This document shows positions 17,523 through 26,095 of a stretch of 64,000 bases of DNA, piece after piece (within the stretch, counting starts at the first letter, position 1; each line of letters starts with the position of its first letter). A program made the position numbers and the translations under genes. A model generated the notes under the pieces. That model did no database searches, was not told where the DNA came from, and saw only the letters and a program-made list of their open reading frames with translations. The DNA is from Flavobacteriaceae bacterium (lineage in GTDB: Bacteria > Bacteroidota > Bacteroidia > Flavobacteriales > Weeksellaceae): assembly GCA_004359435.1 (NCBI GenBank), contig PTET01000001.1, positions 834,121 to 898,120 on the forward strand, in the 5' to 3' direction.

Positions 17523-18279
17523 CATGGCTAAAAAAAACAGAGAATCTTGCAGTTCTTGGGTCATCTCCTTTGCACTTTCTTTTCTTTTTTCGGTTAGAAT
17601 TTCGGCATCTTTTTGGCAAGCTTTCTCAAGAATTTCTTCTTTCTTTTCTAGGTCTGCAATTTCCTCTTCTAATTTCTCAAAGCTTTGGCTAAATTGAGCC
17701 AAATGGTTCTGAATTTCCAGTAGTTCTTCTATCGAAGAAACTTTGTGTTTGCTCAGTAGTTGATGATAGGTATCCACCCTTGCTCGGGTGATTTCTAGTT
17801 CACTCGGGTCTAGCTCCAGGCTGGAACCCAAAGATTCCATTTCAACTTCTAGATCTTGGGTTTCAATTATAAGACCCTCAATTCGATTGTAAATAGCATC
17901 TAGTGTGGGGTGAAAGCTACTTATTTTTGCCAGTTTACTTTTCCATATTCCAAGTAGAGTAGAGATGCCATTTTGGTCGTTAGAAATCAATTGTAAAGAC
18001 TCAGAAATACCCGTTAAAATATCCGAAGCGTGTTCGAAGGATTTGAGTTGATCTTCCAGTTCGCTAATTTCTCCTTCTTTGATGTTTTGCGAAGAAAGTT
18101 CTTCGAGCAAAAAAATATTATATTCTTGGTTTTGCTTTTTTTCTTCTAACTCGTTTTGTTTTTGTAACTTTTGTTTTTTTGTCTGGCTAAGTTCTTGGTA
18201 CTGTTGTTTGTACTTTTTCTAGTTTTAGAGAAAGCTTGTCTATAATGGCAAAGTTATCTATGTTAAGGGATAAAAGCAT
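17522..18279 (-). pseudogene. recN: DNA repair ATPase RecN, two fragments joined
   Basis: The gene starts at ATG 18277-18279 with MLLSLNIDNFAIIDKLSLKLE, the RecN N-terminus. At about 18212 the frame breaks and resumes in another frame as the coiled-coil part (QQYQELSQTKKQKLQ...). This runs to about residue SLFFLAM near 17530 and then ends at the aldolase fragment. The Walker A ATP-binding region (about 150 residues) and the whole C-terminal ATPase half (about 200 residues) are missing. RecN normally processes double-strand breaks. Its position next to DUF4835, coaBC, rpoZ, bamD and dapA is the usual one in Flavobacteriia. Confidence 0.85.
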
Positions 18280-18316
18280 ACAGAAGGTTCGCTAAACAGA
18301 GTTTATTAGGAAATAA

Positions 18317-18860
18317 TTACAGTTGATCCCAATATTTTTTGTTGTTGGGAGATACTTTTAATAGATAGGCTTTAATTTCATCCACCTTGTTTTTTACAAA
18401 AGCTTCTTTTTGGCCAAAAACAAGCGAAAATTCTTCTCTTTTGGCTCCAATTAATACCTCAAGAGGATAGTTTTGGGTGTAATTGTTAAGATTTTGCAAC
18501 TGCTCGAAAGCTACCAGTAAGTTGCTTTTGGCATAAACCATATTTTCGCTCCACTGATCGAGTCCTCGGTTGTGATAATAATAAGAAAATAGTCTTAGAT
18601 TTTGGTTGGCGGCACTGAGAATCTCTTTGGATAGGTTTCCCCTGCTTTTGAGTTTGCTGGAGATAGACCAACCAGAAAAACCAGAGTTTTCTCCCAATTG
18701 AGCGGTCTGAGAGGCAAGTGTGAACGCATCTGTTCCTCCGTTTAAAGAAAAGGAATCTTTGTCTAGGCCAATGATTAAATAGGCATAAAAATTTAGAATT
18801 TCCATCAAGTTGTTTCCCGAAAACATTCTAGGATTGAAAATCATGTTTTGGTTTTCAACG
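18317..18860 (-). pseudogene. DUF4835-family protein lacking its N-terminus
   Basis: The C-terminal part matches the DUF4835 family of exported Bacteroidota proteins: NPRMFSGNNLMEILNFYAYL, then GLDKDSFSLNGG and a tetratricopeptide-like helical end. The reading frame continues upstream of the ATG at 18844 to about 18858 (IEYVENQNM) and then runs into coaBC in another frame. The expected signal peptide and about 120 residues are missing. Family proteins are about 300 residues and sit between coaBC and recN. Function of the family is unknown. Confidence 0.8.
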
Positions 18861-19737
18861 TATTCAATTGGCTTTCTTGTACTTTGGGACGATAATCGGC
18901 CACCGCAGCGGACATAATAAAAATATCGCTACTCTCATATTCTTTTTGGCAGGCTTCAAGCATGTCTTGGGCGCTGATAACATCTTTTCTTTGGATGGAG
19001 GAATTCGCTTCTAATTCTAAGGCTGTAGGTCCTGTGATTAAAACTACTTCTGCACCCAATTCTTGTGCTCTACTGGCAATTTCAAAACCCATTTTGCCAG
19101 AAGAGAAATTCCCAATAAAGCGAACTGGGTCTAAAAGCTCGTAAGTAGGACCAGCGGTTACCGTTACTTTTTTTCCTTTCAGGGGAGATTTTACATTCAG
19201 ATAAGCCACTAATTTTTCAACGATTTCCTCTGGTTCTGCCATTCTTCCTTCTCCAATGAGTCCACTGGCTAATTCTCCTACACCACAGGGTATCATCAAA
19301 TTTCCGTTGGATTCTAGTTTTTCTAAGTTTGAAAGGGTAGTGGGGTGTTTGTACATGTCTAGATCCATCGCTGGGGCAAAGAACACCGGACATTTGGCCG
19401 AAAGATAACAAGCCATTAGTAGATTGTCACAAGTTCCGCTGGCCATTTTGGCTAGTGTATTGGCTGTGGCTGGAGCGATAAGCATAAGGTCTGCCCAAAG
19501 AGCTAGGTCTACATGGTTATTCCAGTCTCCATTTTCAGAAGAAAATTCTGATTCCACTGAGTTTTTCGATAGGGTTGAAAGGCTTAGTGGAGTTACAAAT
19601 TCTTTGGACTTAGGTGTCATTACAACCTTAACCTGGGCACCTTGCTTGATAAGCAATCGCACCAAAAAAGTGCATTTATAAGCCGCAATTCCTCCAGTTA
19701 CACCCAGAAGTATTCTTTTGTTTTGCAAAGTAGACAT
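18841..19737 (-). pseudogene. coaBC: CoaBC, truncated at the C-terminus
   Basis: Bifunctional phosphopantothenoylcysteine synthetase/decarboxylase of coenzyme A synthesis. The N-terminal flavoprotein (CoaC) domain is complete: GVTGGIAAYKCTFLVRLL, ADLMLIAPATANTLAKMASG, PAMDLDMY. The CoaB domain begins with VTAGPTYELLDPVRFI and SGKMGFEIA and breaks off after MSAAVADYRPKV. From there 298 residues end in an unrelated tail, NTLKTKT, that is DUF4835 DNA in the wrong frame. About 100 residues of the synthetase domain are missing, which would abolish an essential activity unless a second copy exists. Confidence 0.85.
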
Positions 19738-19788
19738 TGCAAGAAAGGTTTTGGTTGGTTTTGATTGATTGAGACCTTGTTAGAAAGA

Positions 19789-20109
19789 TTAGTCTTTTTC
19801 TGGTTTACGGTAGTAAATTTGGTCTTCCATCCATTGTTTTAGCGCGATAGAAGTAGGTTTAGGAAGTCTTTCGTAGAATTTAGAAACTTCAATTTGTTCT
19901 CTATTTTCGAAAATTTCTTCCAAAGTATCGTTATGAGAAGCGAATTCATCTAATTTTTGAACCAATTCTTCTTTGAGTTCGGCATTGATTTGCTTGGCTC
20001 TTTTGGCAACAATTACAATAGATTCGTAGATGTTTTGCGCTTTGGCTTCAATCTCTTCTCTGTTGTAGGTAATGGTGCTTTGTTCTGCTTTAATTTCTTT
20101 GAAATTCAT
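19789..20109 (-). CDS. rpoZ: RNA polymerase omega subunit, Bacteroidota type
   Basis: 106 residues, mostly helical, with the conserved NIYESIVIVAKRAKQI segment (about 27-42) that resembles the omega core binding the beta-prime subunit, and the conserved C-terminal block YERLPKPTSIALKQWMED. Located between bamD and coaBC as usual in Flavobacteriia. Intact, with 51 bp to coaBC and 18 bp from bamD, so probably in one operon from dapA onward. Confidence 0.85.
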   Translation of the reverse strand: MNFKEIKAEQSTITYNREEIEAKAQNIYESIVIVAKRAKQINAELKEELVQKLDEFASHNDTLEEIFENREQIEVSKFYERLPKPTSIALKQWMEDQIYYRKPEKD

Positions 20110-20127
20110 ATGGATATATTTTTTAAA

Positions 20128-20976
20128 CTAGTTTTTGGGTTTAATTCCGAATCTTTCTTCTCTATTTTTGATGGATTCTTCTTCCAATTGTCGTGCTTTT
20201 TCGGCTAAATTTAATCTTGTGAGGTAACTATCAGACCAATCTTTTAGCTCAGGATATTTTTGTACAAAATTGTTTTGAGCATCAATGGCTTCTAGGATTC
20301 TGTCTTTCTTTTTGGCCAATACAGAAGAAATAGCCAGAAGAGATTTAGACTCTACAATCAGTTTTTCACACTCAGGGATGTAACTAGATTCAGGGTGTTC
20401 TGACATAAAATTTTCTAGATCGTATATGGCCGCTTTGTAATTTTGGGTGTCAAAATATTGTTTGGCTAGCTCAAAACGTTTTCTGATTTTTCCTTCTTTG
20501 ATCTGGGCTTCTATCTTCTCAAATTCAGCGATTTTTTCTGAAGAAGGAAACTGACTTTTGAAACTTGTTAGGGACGAAAGAAACAAATCGGCATTTTTTT
20601 GATCTAAATTGTAATCGGGCAAATCTTTAGAAAGTGCCAAAATATACATGCCATAGTAATGCTCTGCCTTGCTGTCTCTTGGGGCTCTATCGTAAAGTTC
20701 TTTATATTCTCCTTGGGCTAAACCGTAATTTTTTAGCTCCAAATTGCTTTTGGCAGACATTTCTACAACCTCCATAAATTCAGGCTGTTTGTTGAATTCT
20801 TTTCTTAAAATCTCCGTAAGTTGAATAACTTGAGAATATTTTTGGTTTTCAAAAAGCGTTTTAGCAAACTGTAATCTCTCTTTTGAATCGGTGGTTTTTA
20901 GACCTTGATTCAATGGGTTATCACAGGAGGTCAAAAGCAAAAAAGAAAACAAAAAAGATAAATATATTTTTTTCAT
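20128..20976 (-). CDS. bamD: Outer-membrane assembly lipoprotein BamD
   Basis: 282 residues with lipobox LLTSC (Cys18) and a series of tetratricopeptide-type helical hairpins from about residue 35 onward (FAKTLFENQKYSQVIQL, AKQYFDTQNYKAAIYDLENF). BamD is the lipoprotein partner of BamA in folding outer-membrane barrels; BamA is encoded about 21 kb away at 41302-43875. The gene is complete. Its start ATG overlaps the premature dapA stop by four bases, an overlap created by the dapA truncation rather than ancestral. Confidence 0.88.
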   Translation of the reverse strand: MKKIYLSFLFSFLLLTSCDNPLNQGLKTTDSKERLQFAKTLFENQKYSQVIQLTEILRKEFNKQPEFMEVVEMSAKSNLELKNYGLAQGEYKELYDRAPRDSKAEHYYGMYILALSKDLPDYNLDQKNADLFLSSLTSFKSQFPSSEKIAEFEKIEAQIKEGKIRKRFELAKQYFDTQNYKAAIYDLENFMSEHPESSYIPECEKLIVESKSLLAISSVLAKKKDRILEAIDAQNNFVQKYPELKDWSDSYLTRLNLAEKARQLEEESIKNREERFGIKPKN

Positions 20977-21638
20977 AAGATAACTAAAAATTCTTCTGCC
21001 AAAGCTTGTCCGATGACAGAAATCACTCCTTTTCCACCAGCCAAACTAATGGGAAGGGCAAACTCATCATCTCCAGAAAGAACCAGAAATCCCTCAGGTT
21101 TTTGACTCAAAATATCCATAGACTGGCTTAGGTTGGGCGAAGCCTCTTTGATGGCTACTATATTTTTGAACTCTCTAGCAAGTCTTAAAGTAGTTTCAGA
21201 GGAAATGTTAGAGCCTGTTCTACCTGGAACATTATATAGGATAATTTTTTGTTCTGTACTCTGTGCAATGGCTTTAAAATGCTCGTAAATTCCTTCTTGG
21301 GTTGGTTTGTTATAGTAGGGAGAAACCGACAAAATAGCACAAAACTCAGAAGTATCTGTGTTTTGTATTTTTTCTATTACTTTTTGGGTGTTGTTGGTTC
21401 CAATGCCTAGAACCATGGGCACTCTTTTGTTGTTGGTTTTAGAAATCACCCGAATTACCTCCTTTTTTTCATCTTCGCTAAGGGTAGTGTATTCTGAGGT
21501 GGTACCTAGCAAAACCAAATATTCTACACCAGAAGATATCACGTAATTCACCAGTTTTTCTAGTGCAGGATAATCTATGCTCCCATCTTTATTAAAAGGG
21601 GTAACCAGCGCTACTCCCGTTCCTATTAGTTCTTTCAT
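20973..21638 (-). pseudogene. dapA: 4-hydroxy-tetrahydrodipicolinate synthase, C-terminus lost
   Basis: 221 residues against about 290 in the family. The TIM barrel is normal up to GVISVIGQALAEEF: GTTSEYTTL (substrate loop), VSPYYNKPTQEG with the catalytic tyrosine, YNVPGRTGSNI, and the Schiff-base lysine in IVAIKEASPN. It then ends with LVIL and a stop that overlaps bamD. About 70 C-terminal residues forming the last helices and the tetramer contacts are missing. Catalytic residues are present, but folding is doubtful. DapA makes the lysine/diaminopimelate precursor and is normally essential. Confidence 0.85.
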
Positions 21639-21815
21639 TTCAGAAGGCTTAAAGCTACAAAGATGGTGTTTTTTTTCACACTCTCAAAACTGATTTTTTA
21701 TGCTTTTTTTATATTGAATAAAGCATTAGATTGGATTTTAGTTCAAGTTAAATATGTCTATCTTTAACAGATCATATTGCTGACTCTACTGAAGTTTTAT
21801 TAGAATAGGTGAATT

Positions 21816-22214
21816 ATGGGAAATATTTTTGATTATGTCTATTTTAGAATTGCACGATATTTCTTTAAAAGAGATGGGTATGAGGCTTCAACAGCAACTC
21901 ATGTAATTACTTTAATTGTTTTTATGTTTTTATTGGGGATTTCGCTTATTACTTCTGATTCTATTTTGAAATTACGAAATTCAAATGTGAAATTACCATT
22001 TTGGATTAAGCTTATAATGTTTGCTATAATTTTTGTTATTCAATATTTTGTTGATAAAAGATACAAAGGCAAGTACGAGGAATATGCTGAAAGATGGGGG
22101 GATGAAAAAGATTCGGTTAAATTTTTTAAAGGAATTCTAGTACTTATATTTATATCGACACCTTTCGTATTTATATATGGTTTTAAATGGATTTTAGAAA
22201 AAAATACACTATAA
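21816..22214 (+). CDS. Small membrane protein of unknown function
   Basis: 132 residues with hydrophobic segments near 27-48, 63-80 and 109-126 and a charged loop KRYKGKYEEYAERWGDEKD. Possible -7 element TATCTTTA near 21758. Very AT-rich compared with the core genes on its left, suggesting accessory DNA. No family recognised. A role as an immunity-like membrane protein is possible, but nothing adjacent supports it. Confidence 0.6.
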   Translation: MGNIFDYVYFRIARYFFKRDGYEASTATHVITLIVFMFLLGISLITSDSILKLRNSNVKLPFWIKLIMFAIIFVIQYFVDKRYKGKYEEYAERWGDEKDSVKFFKGILVLIFISTPFVFIYGFKWILEKNTL

Positions 22215-22523
22215 AAGAAAGAATAACCCTTTGCCAAACCCATATTTGCAACCCCCCGCCCCAAAAAAGGCATTTTTTTGGCTAAGTGGCCAGAAGCCTT
22301 TTTAAGGACTTTTTGGGTGGGCAGCTATCAAATAGTAGGAGAAGGAGTTTTTTTTGTTGCAATAGGAATTAGATGTTAATTGATTCATTTCGAGAAAATT
22401 GAATTGTCTTAAATCTACATTTATCTGATCAGGTAGAATTATAAAAATGATTTTTTTAATGTAACCCTTGCATAATGAATATTTTGCGTAGGTTTGCCCC
22501 TTAAAAATTATAAAATTCAAACA
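22215..22523. other. Intergenic stretch with a terminator-like structure
   Basis: No gene seen. Stem AAAAAGGC (22264-22271) pairs with GCCTTTTT (22296-22303); a smaller TGGC/GCCA hairpin sits in its loop, and the right arm carries the T-run, so it can end transcription of the 21816 gene. The rest is AT-rich leader of the 22524 gene. Confidence 0.5.
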
Positions 22524-23144
22524 ATGAAGAAGATTATCTTTTTGCTTACAATGGCCACTTCTGCCATTACTTTTGCTCAAGAAAACTCCCAAGAAGTTAC
22601 TCAGCCAAGAACGGTTCAGAGCTCAAATGACATTTCTAGTAGAAAACATGAGCTAAGAATCGATGCGCTAAAATTGATTCTAATGCCGTCTTTAGAAGGA
22701 ACTTACGAATATATTTATTCTCAAGATTTTACTTTTGGAGCTAATATGTCTTTGTATGTAGGAGATACTCAAGATGATATTTTGGGTGAAAAGTTTTCAT
22801 TAACTCCCTTTGTTCGTTTCTATTTTCAAGAAAAGCAAAAATATGATGGCCAAGGTTTTTTTGTAGAAGCTTTTGCTAAATACTCCAGAGAAAAGTATGA
22901 AACAGAAAGTTATACCGAATATAAATATGATTTTGAAAACAACGAATCAACATATAATACTGTCCCATCAAAAACTGACAAATATGATGCTGGTTCTTTG
23001 GGAATGGCCGTTGGTCAAAAATGGGTAAACAAATCAGGGGTTTGTTTTGAAGTTTTGGCAGGAGTTGGAAGGAAAATTGTTGGTTCTTCTGAGGCTTTGG
23101 ACTTTACTCCAAGAGTTGGGGTGAATTTAGGGTATAGATTTTAA
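22524..23144 (+). CDS. Outer-membrane beta-barrel protein
   Basis: 206 residues from the ATG at 22524. A longer frame back to a TTG at 22494 is unlikely, because the signal peptide MKKIIFLLTMATSAITFAQ begins exactly at the ATG. The mature protein consists of alternating amphipathic strands and ends with an aromatic residue (GVNLGYRF), the outer-membrane insertion signature recognised by BamA. It resembles the small porin-like DUF3575/OmpW-type barrels of Bacteroidota. Followed by a terminator. Confidence 0.78.
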   Translation: MKKIIFLLTMATSAITFAQENSQEVTQPRTVQSSNDISSRKHELRIDALKLILMPSLEGTYEYIYSQDFTFGANMSLYVGDTQDDILGEKFSLTPFVRFYFQEKQKYDGQGFFVEAFAKYSREKYETESYTEYKYDFENNESTYNTVPSKTDKYDAGSLGMAVGQKWVNKSGVCFEVLAGVGRKIVGSSEALDFTPRVGVNLGYRF

Positions 23145-23165
23145 GATCTTAAATCAATAATTTTT

Positions 23166-23199
23166 AAAAGCCAGTCGGAATATTTCGATTGGCTTTTTT
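23166..23199 (+). terminator. Intrinsic terminator
   Basis: Stem AAAAGCCAGTCG (23166-23177) pairs with CGATTGGCTTTT (23186-23197) with one G-T pair, followed by T residues. It ends the outer-membrane protein gene at 23144. Confidence 0.8.
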
Positions 23200-23326
23200 G
23201 TTTTTAAGCAGATTACCCTCTGTTTAGATGTGTTAAATTTTTTTGATAAAGACTTTAAATTATTTAATCTTTCTTAATTTACATCCATTGATACTTTTAA
23301 AGAATGAGTTTTAAGTCAACAACCAA

Positions 23327-23761
23327 ATGAATAATATCAAATTTATAAAATATTTATTTTTATGCATGTTTATATTTTCTTGTAAGACTAGTTATGTAAA
23401 ATATATTTTCGATGATAGGAAACCTGATGCCAACTATATAGACAATAGGTTCATATTTGAAGATATAATGTATGTTTATGTAAAGTCAAATAGGAATGCA
23501 AATTATCTAAAACTTGAAGAGCTAGACTTAGTACGAAAACGTTGTATATTCAATGGTGTTTTCGATTATGATTCAAAAACTGGATTAATAAAAAGTTTTC
23601 AAATGGTAAAAGATTCAGATTATTTACTTACTATAAATGGAGTTTATAAGGTTAGATTTAATAAAATAAATCAAAAAAAATATCAGTTTTGTGAAATTAA
23701 GATAGAAGAAAATGATATTATAAATGTTCGATATACAAATATTCCAATTAGGGTACTCTAG
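23327..23761 (+). CDS. Putative lipoprotein of unknown function
   Basis: 144 residues with signal and lipobox FIFSC (Cys19). The mature part is rich in Lys, Asn, Ile and Tyr and has no recognisable domain; very AT-rich with single-gene layout. It lies immediately left of the IS110-type element, so it could be the surviving neighbour of an insertion target. Function unknown. Confidence 0.6.
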   Translation: MNNIKFIKYLFLCMFIFSCKTSYVKYIFDDRKPDANYIDNRFIFEDIMYVYVKSNRNANYLKLEELDLVRKRCIFNGVFDYDSKTGLIKSFQMVKDSDYLLTINGVYKVRFNKINQKKYQFCEIKIEENDIINVRYTNIPIRVL

Positions 23762-23962
23762 TGATTTAATGATTATTAAAAAAACTAAGAATTATTTTTG
23801 ACTTGAGTGTAAATAAAAATCATTTTTGGGTAGACAGTATGTTTAAAACTTCAAACAAAGAGATTATTAAAATAGGTTATAATGTTTTAATTAGGCATTA
23901 ATTTATTCCCCCGATAACTATGCTTTTAGCAAACAAAAATTGTTAAAATTTTGGTTACATTT

Positions 23963-24964
23963 TTAAGCTACATTTCTTTTTTCATAAACTTTGTTATTTC
24001 TAATACAGGCACAAATTCTGTGAATGAGTTTGTTTCTTATATTGTTGATTACAAGCATTTTGTTTTTGCCTTCAGCTACTTTTCTTTGGTAATATTCTTT
24101 GAGTTCTCCATCAGCCGTGATACTTGACATAGCACACATATGCAATTGTTTTTTTAGTTTTTTATTTGCCATGTAATGAACTCTGGGTTTTGCTCTTACA
24201 CTTTTACCTGAAGTGTATTCAAACGGAACGACACCGCAATAACACGCCAACTGTCTAGGGGTATCATACATCTTAAATTCATTGGTAAAACAAATTAAAA
24301 ACAAAGCTGTAACTTTTCCTACTCCAGTAACGGAAGTTGCTTTTTCAAAGAGATTAGCAAGACTTTCATCAGATTTAATAAGGGTATCCAATTCTTTTTC
24401 TATACTCTTTAAATCAGTTTCTATGCCTTTTACAGTTGCTTTAGAATGCTTTTCATGTAATTTAGCCAGTTCTGGTTCGAAAGTTTTCAATTCATTAGAA
24501 TTTCTTAATAACATTGCTTTTGTAGTGATTAGATGCTCTCTTAAAGAAATCATTTTTTTAATTTGAGAAATCACCTTTCTAGGAGCTTGATAAATATCTG
24601 CTTCCGCTTGATTTTTCATGGCATAAAGGGCAATTCTTTCGGCATCGATTTTATCATTCTTACCTCTCTGCACGCCAATACTTCTGATGATTTTCAAAGA
24701 CATTTCAACCCAAAGTTTAAATTCCTTTGATAGCAAATGTTGGACAATAATTTTACCATACATGCCCGTGTGTTCCAAACAAACCAACGTATTTAGAGAG
24801 TCTGATTTCAATGATTTCATCCATTTTATCAACTCTTTTATACCTTTATTGTTATTCATAAACTGATTATGAACTGTATTAGATTTGTCATTGTCAATAA
24901 TAATTACTGCATCGAAATATTCTTTTGATACATCAATTCCTAAAAAATTACTAAATTCACTCAT
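23963..24964 (-). mobile_element. IS110-family transposase gene
   Basis: 333 residues, full length for IS110/IS1111 transposases. N-terminal DEDD RuvC-like domain: GIDVSKEYFD (Asp11), CLEHTGMYG with the Glu near 63, NDKIDAERIALYA with the paired aspartates near 104-107. C-terminal Transposase_20 domain: SVTGVGKVTALFLICF and YTSGKSVRAKPRVHYM, the region carrying the serine nucleophile. Such enzymes recombine DNA under guidance of a structured RNA transcribed from the non-coding end of the element. No target duplication is expected. Exact ends cannot be set from one copy. Confidence 0.92.
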
Positions 24965-25065
24965 AGAAAAGAATTTTAAGATTAGTAACCATGCTATTGA
25001 ATCTTACATCCAAACCTTAATAATAGTCCTAAAAGACTGAATAACTATTTGATACTGATTCAATA

Positions 25066-25136
25066 AAACTGACAAAGTCCTGATCGAGGGATAAGCCTAA
25101 AATCTTTGCAGCGCGAATGGTTCACTTTGTCAGTTT
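25066..25136 (-). ncRNA. Candidate bridge-RNA stem-loop of the IS110 element
   Basis: In the non-coding DNA upstream of the transposase start (24964), a perfect 13-bp inverted repeat, AAACTGACAAAGT at 25066-25078 and its complement at 25124-25136, encloses 45 bases. In characterised IS110 elements the non-coding end next to the transposase start encodes the bridge RNA, whose loops bind target and donor DNA. Position and a long stem with a large loop fit; loop-target complementarity was not shown. It could alternatively be an operator or a terminal repeat. Confidence 0.4.
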
Positions 25137-25184
25137 ATGGTTATGATAAAAATACAAATAATTTAAAATGCAAATCTAAAGGCT

Positions 25185-25207
25185 GGTGCGAGCGTCATGC
25201 TCGTACC
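25185..25207 (+). repeat. REP-like palindrome, left of RAYT
   Basis: Imperfect palindrome beginning GGTGCGAGCG and ending GCTCGTACC; GC-rich in AT-rich surroundings. It is an inverted copy of 25805-25827, differing only in two central bases. Together they bracket the RAYT gene. Confidence 0.85.
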
Positions 25208-25247
25208 CATAACAACTAAGTGATACAAAAATTACTATCTTGGTTGT

Positions 25248-25805
25248 ATGAGCAGAAAGTACAAATTTGCAGAAAAGAAAGGTGCATATTTTATTAGTTT
25301 TGCCACTGTAAATTGGATTGATGTTTTTGTTCGAGATAGATATTTTGGCTGTATTGTGGAATCGCTAGATTATTGCCGAAAATACAAAGGGATGGAAATA
25401 TTTGGGTATTGTATTATGCCAAGCCATATTCATTTAATTTTTCGGTCTCAAAGGGAAGACCCATCTGGACTGATAAGAGATTTTAAAGGATTTACATCTA
25501 GAGAAATAACAAAAATCATTCAAGAAAATCCACAAGAAAGCAGAAGAGAATGGATATTATGGATGTTTGAGCGTGCTGCGAAGAAAAACAGCAACGTAAA
25601 ACACAAACAGTTTTGGCAACAAAACAACAAACCAATAGAAATTTGGTCAACGAAGGTATTTGAGCAGAAATTAGAATATATTCATCAGAATCCAGTAGAA
25701 AGTGGATTTGTTACAGATGCTGTAGATTGGAAATACAGTAGTGCAAGAAACTATAGCAACAATGACCAAACTGTTTTGGAAATTGATATTAACTATGATT
25801 TGTAG
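25248..25805 (+). mobile_element. REP-associated tyrosine transposase (RAYT)
   Basis: 185-residue Y1 single-strand transposase of the IS200-like TnpA_REP group. HuH metal motif in GYCIMPSHIHLIF (about 57-69) and the catalytic tyrosine in QKLEYIHQNPVESGFV (about 142-157). Family proteins cut and move REP palindromes. Here the gene sits exactly between two inverted REP palindromes, and its stop codon TAG (25803-25805) overlaps the first base of the right palindrome. Complete, probably functional; inserted next to the toxin remnant. Confidence 0.92.
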
Positions 25806-25827
25806 GTACGAGCGGGACGCTCGCACC
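25805..25827 (-). repeat. REP-like palindrome, right of RAYT
   Basis: Begins GGTACGAGCG and ends CGCTCGCACC, the reverse-complement partner of 25185-25207 with two central mismatches. Flanking CT (25183-25184) and AG (25828-25829) extend the symmetry by two bases on each side. Confidence 0.85.
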
Positions 25828-25828
25828 A

Positions 25829-26092
25829 GCGGGGCTACAGGGATATGATGAAGTTAGTGGTACTGTGCTCAATGCAGCAAATGAGAATACTGGATTGCCT
25901 ACGCAAATGAGTATGGATTGGGTGTTTGAGCACGTAGCTAACAAAAAGTTAATATTCCAAGGAGGAGAAAAAACAAAGCTAGCTAATGCAATGATAAAAA
26001 ATAAAAATAAAGTGGAGAGGTTTGTTTTTGCAATAGACAAGACAGATGGCTCTGGATACTTTACTAAGCTATCTAATGAATTTAAAAATTAA
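25829..26092 (+). pseudogene. Orphan C-terminal tail of a secreted-toxin-like protein
   Basis: An open frame continues straight out of the REP palindrome without a start codon: GLQGYDEVSGTVLNAANENT, then MDWVFEHVANKKLIFQGG and ending SGYFTKLSNEFKN at 26092. A GTG at 25865 is the only candidate start. The layout, a headless C-terminal domain followed after 3 bp by an immunity gene, matches an orphan toxin module of polymorphic toxins. The domain itself is not one I can name. The 5' part is gone or was cut off by the RAYT insertion. Confidence 0.55.
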
Positions 26093-26095
26093 TCT

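Noticed and set aside
17522-17692. Intact 113-residue protein from the fsa start
   Set aside because: Residues after about 57 are antisense recN; a chimeric frame rather than a real C-terminus.
22494-22523. TTG start for the outer-membrane protein
   Set aside because: A standard signal peptide starts at the ATG at 22524; the extension is charged and unlike a signal peptide.
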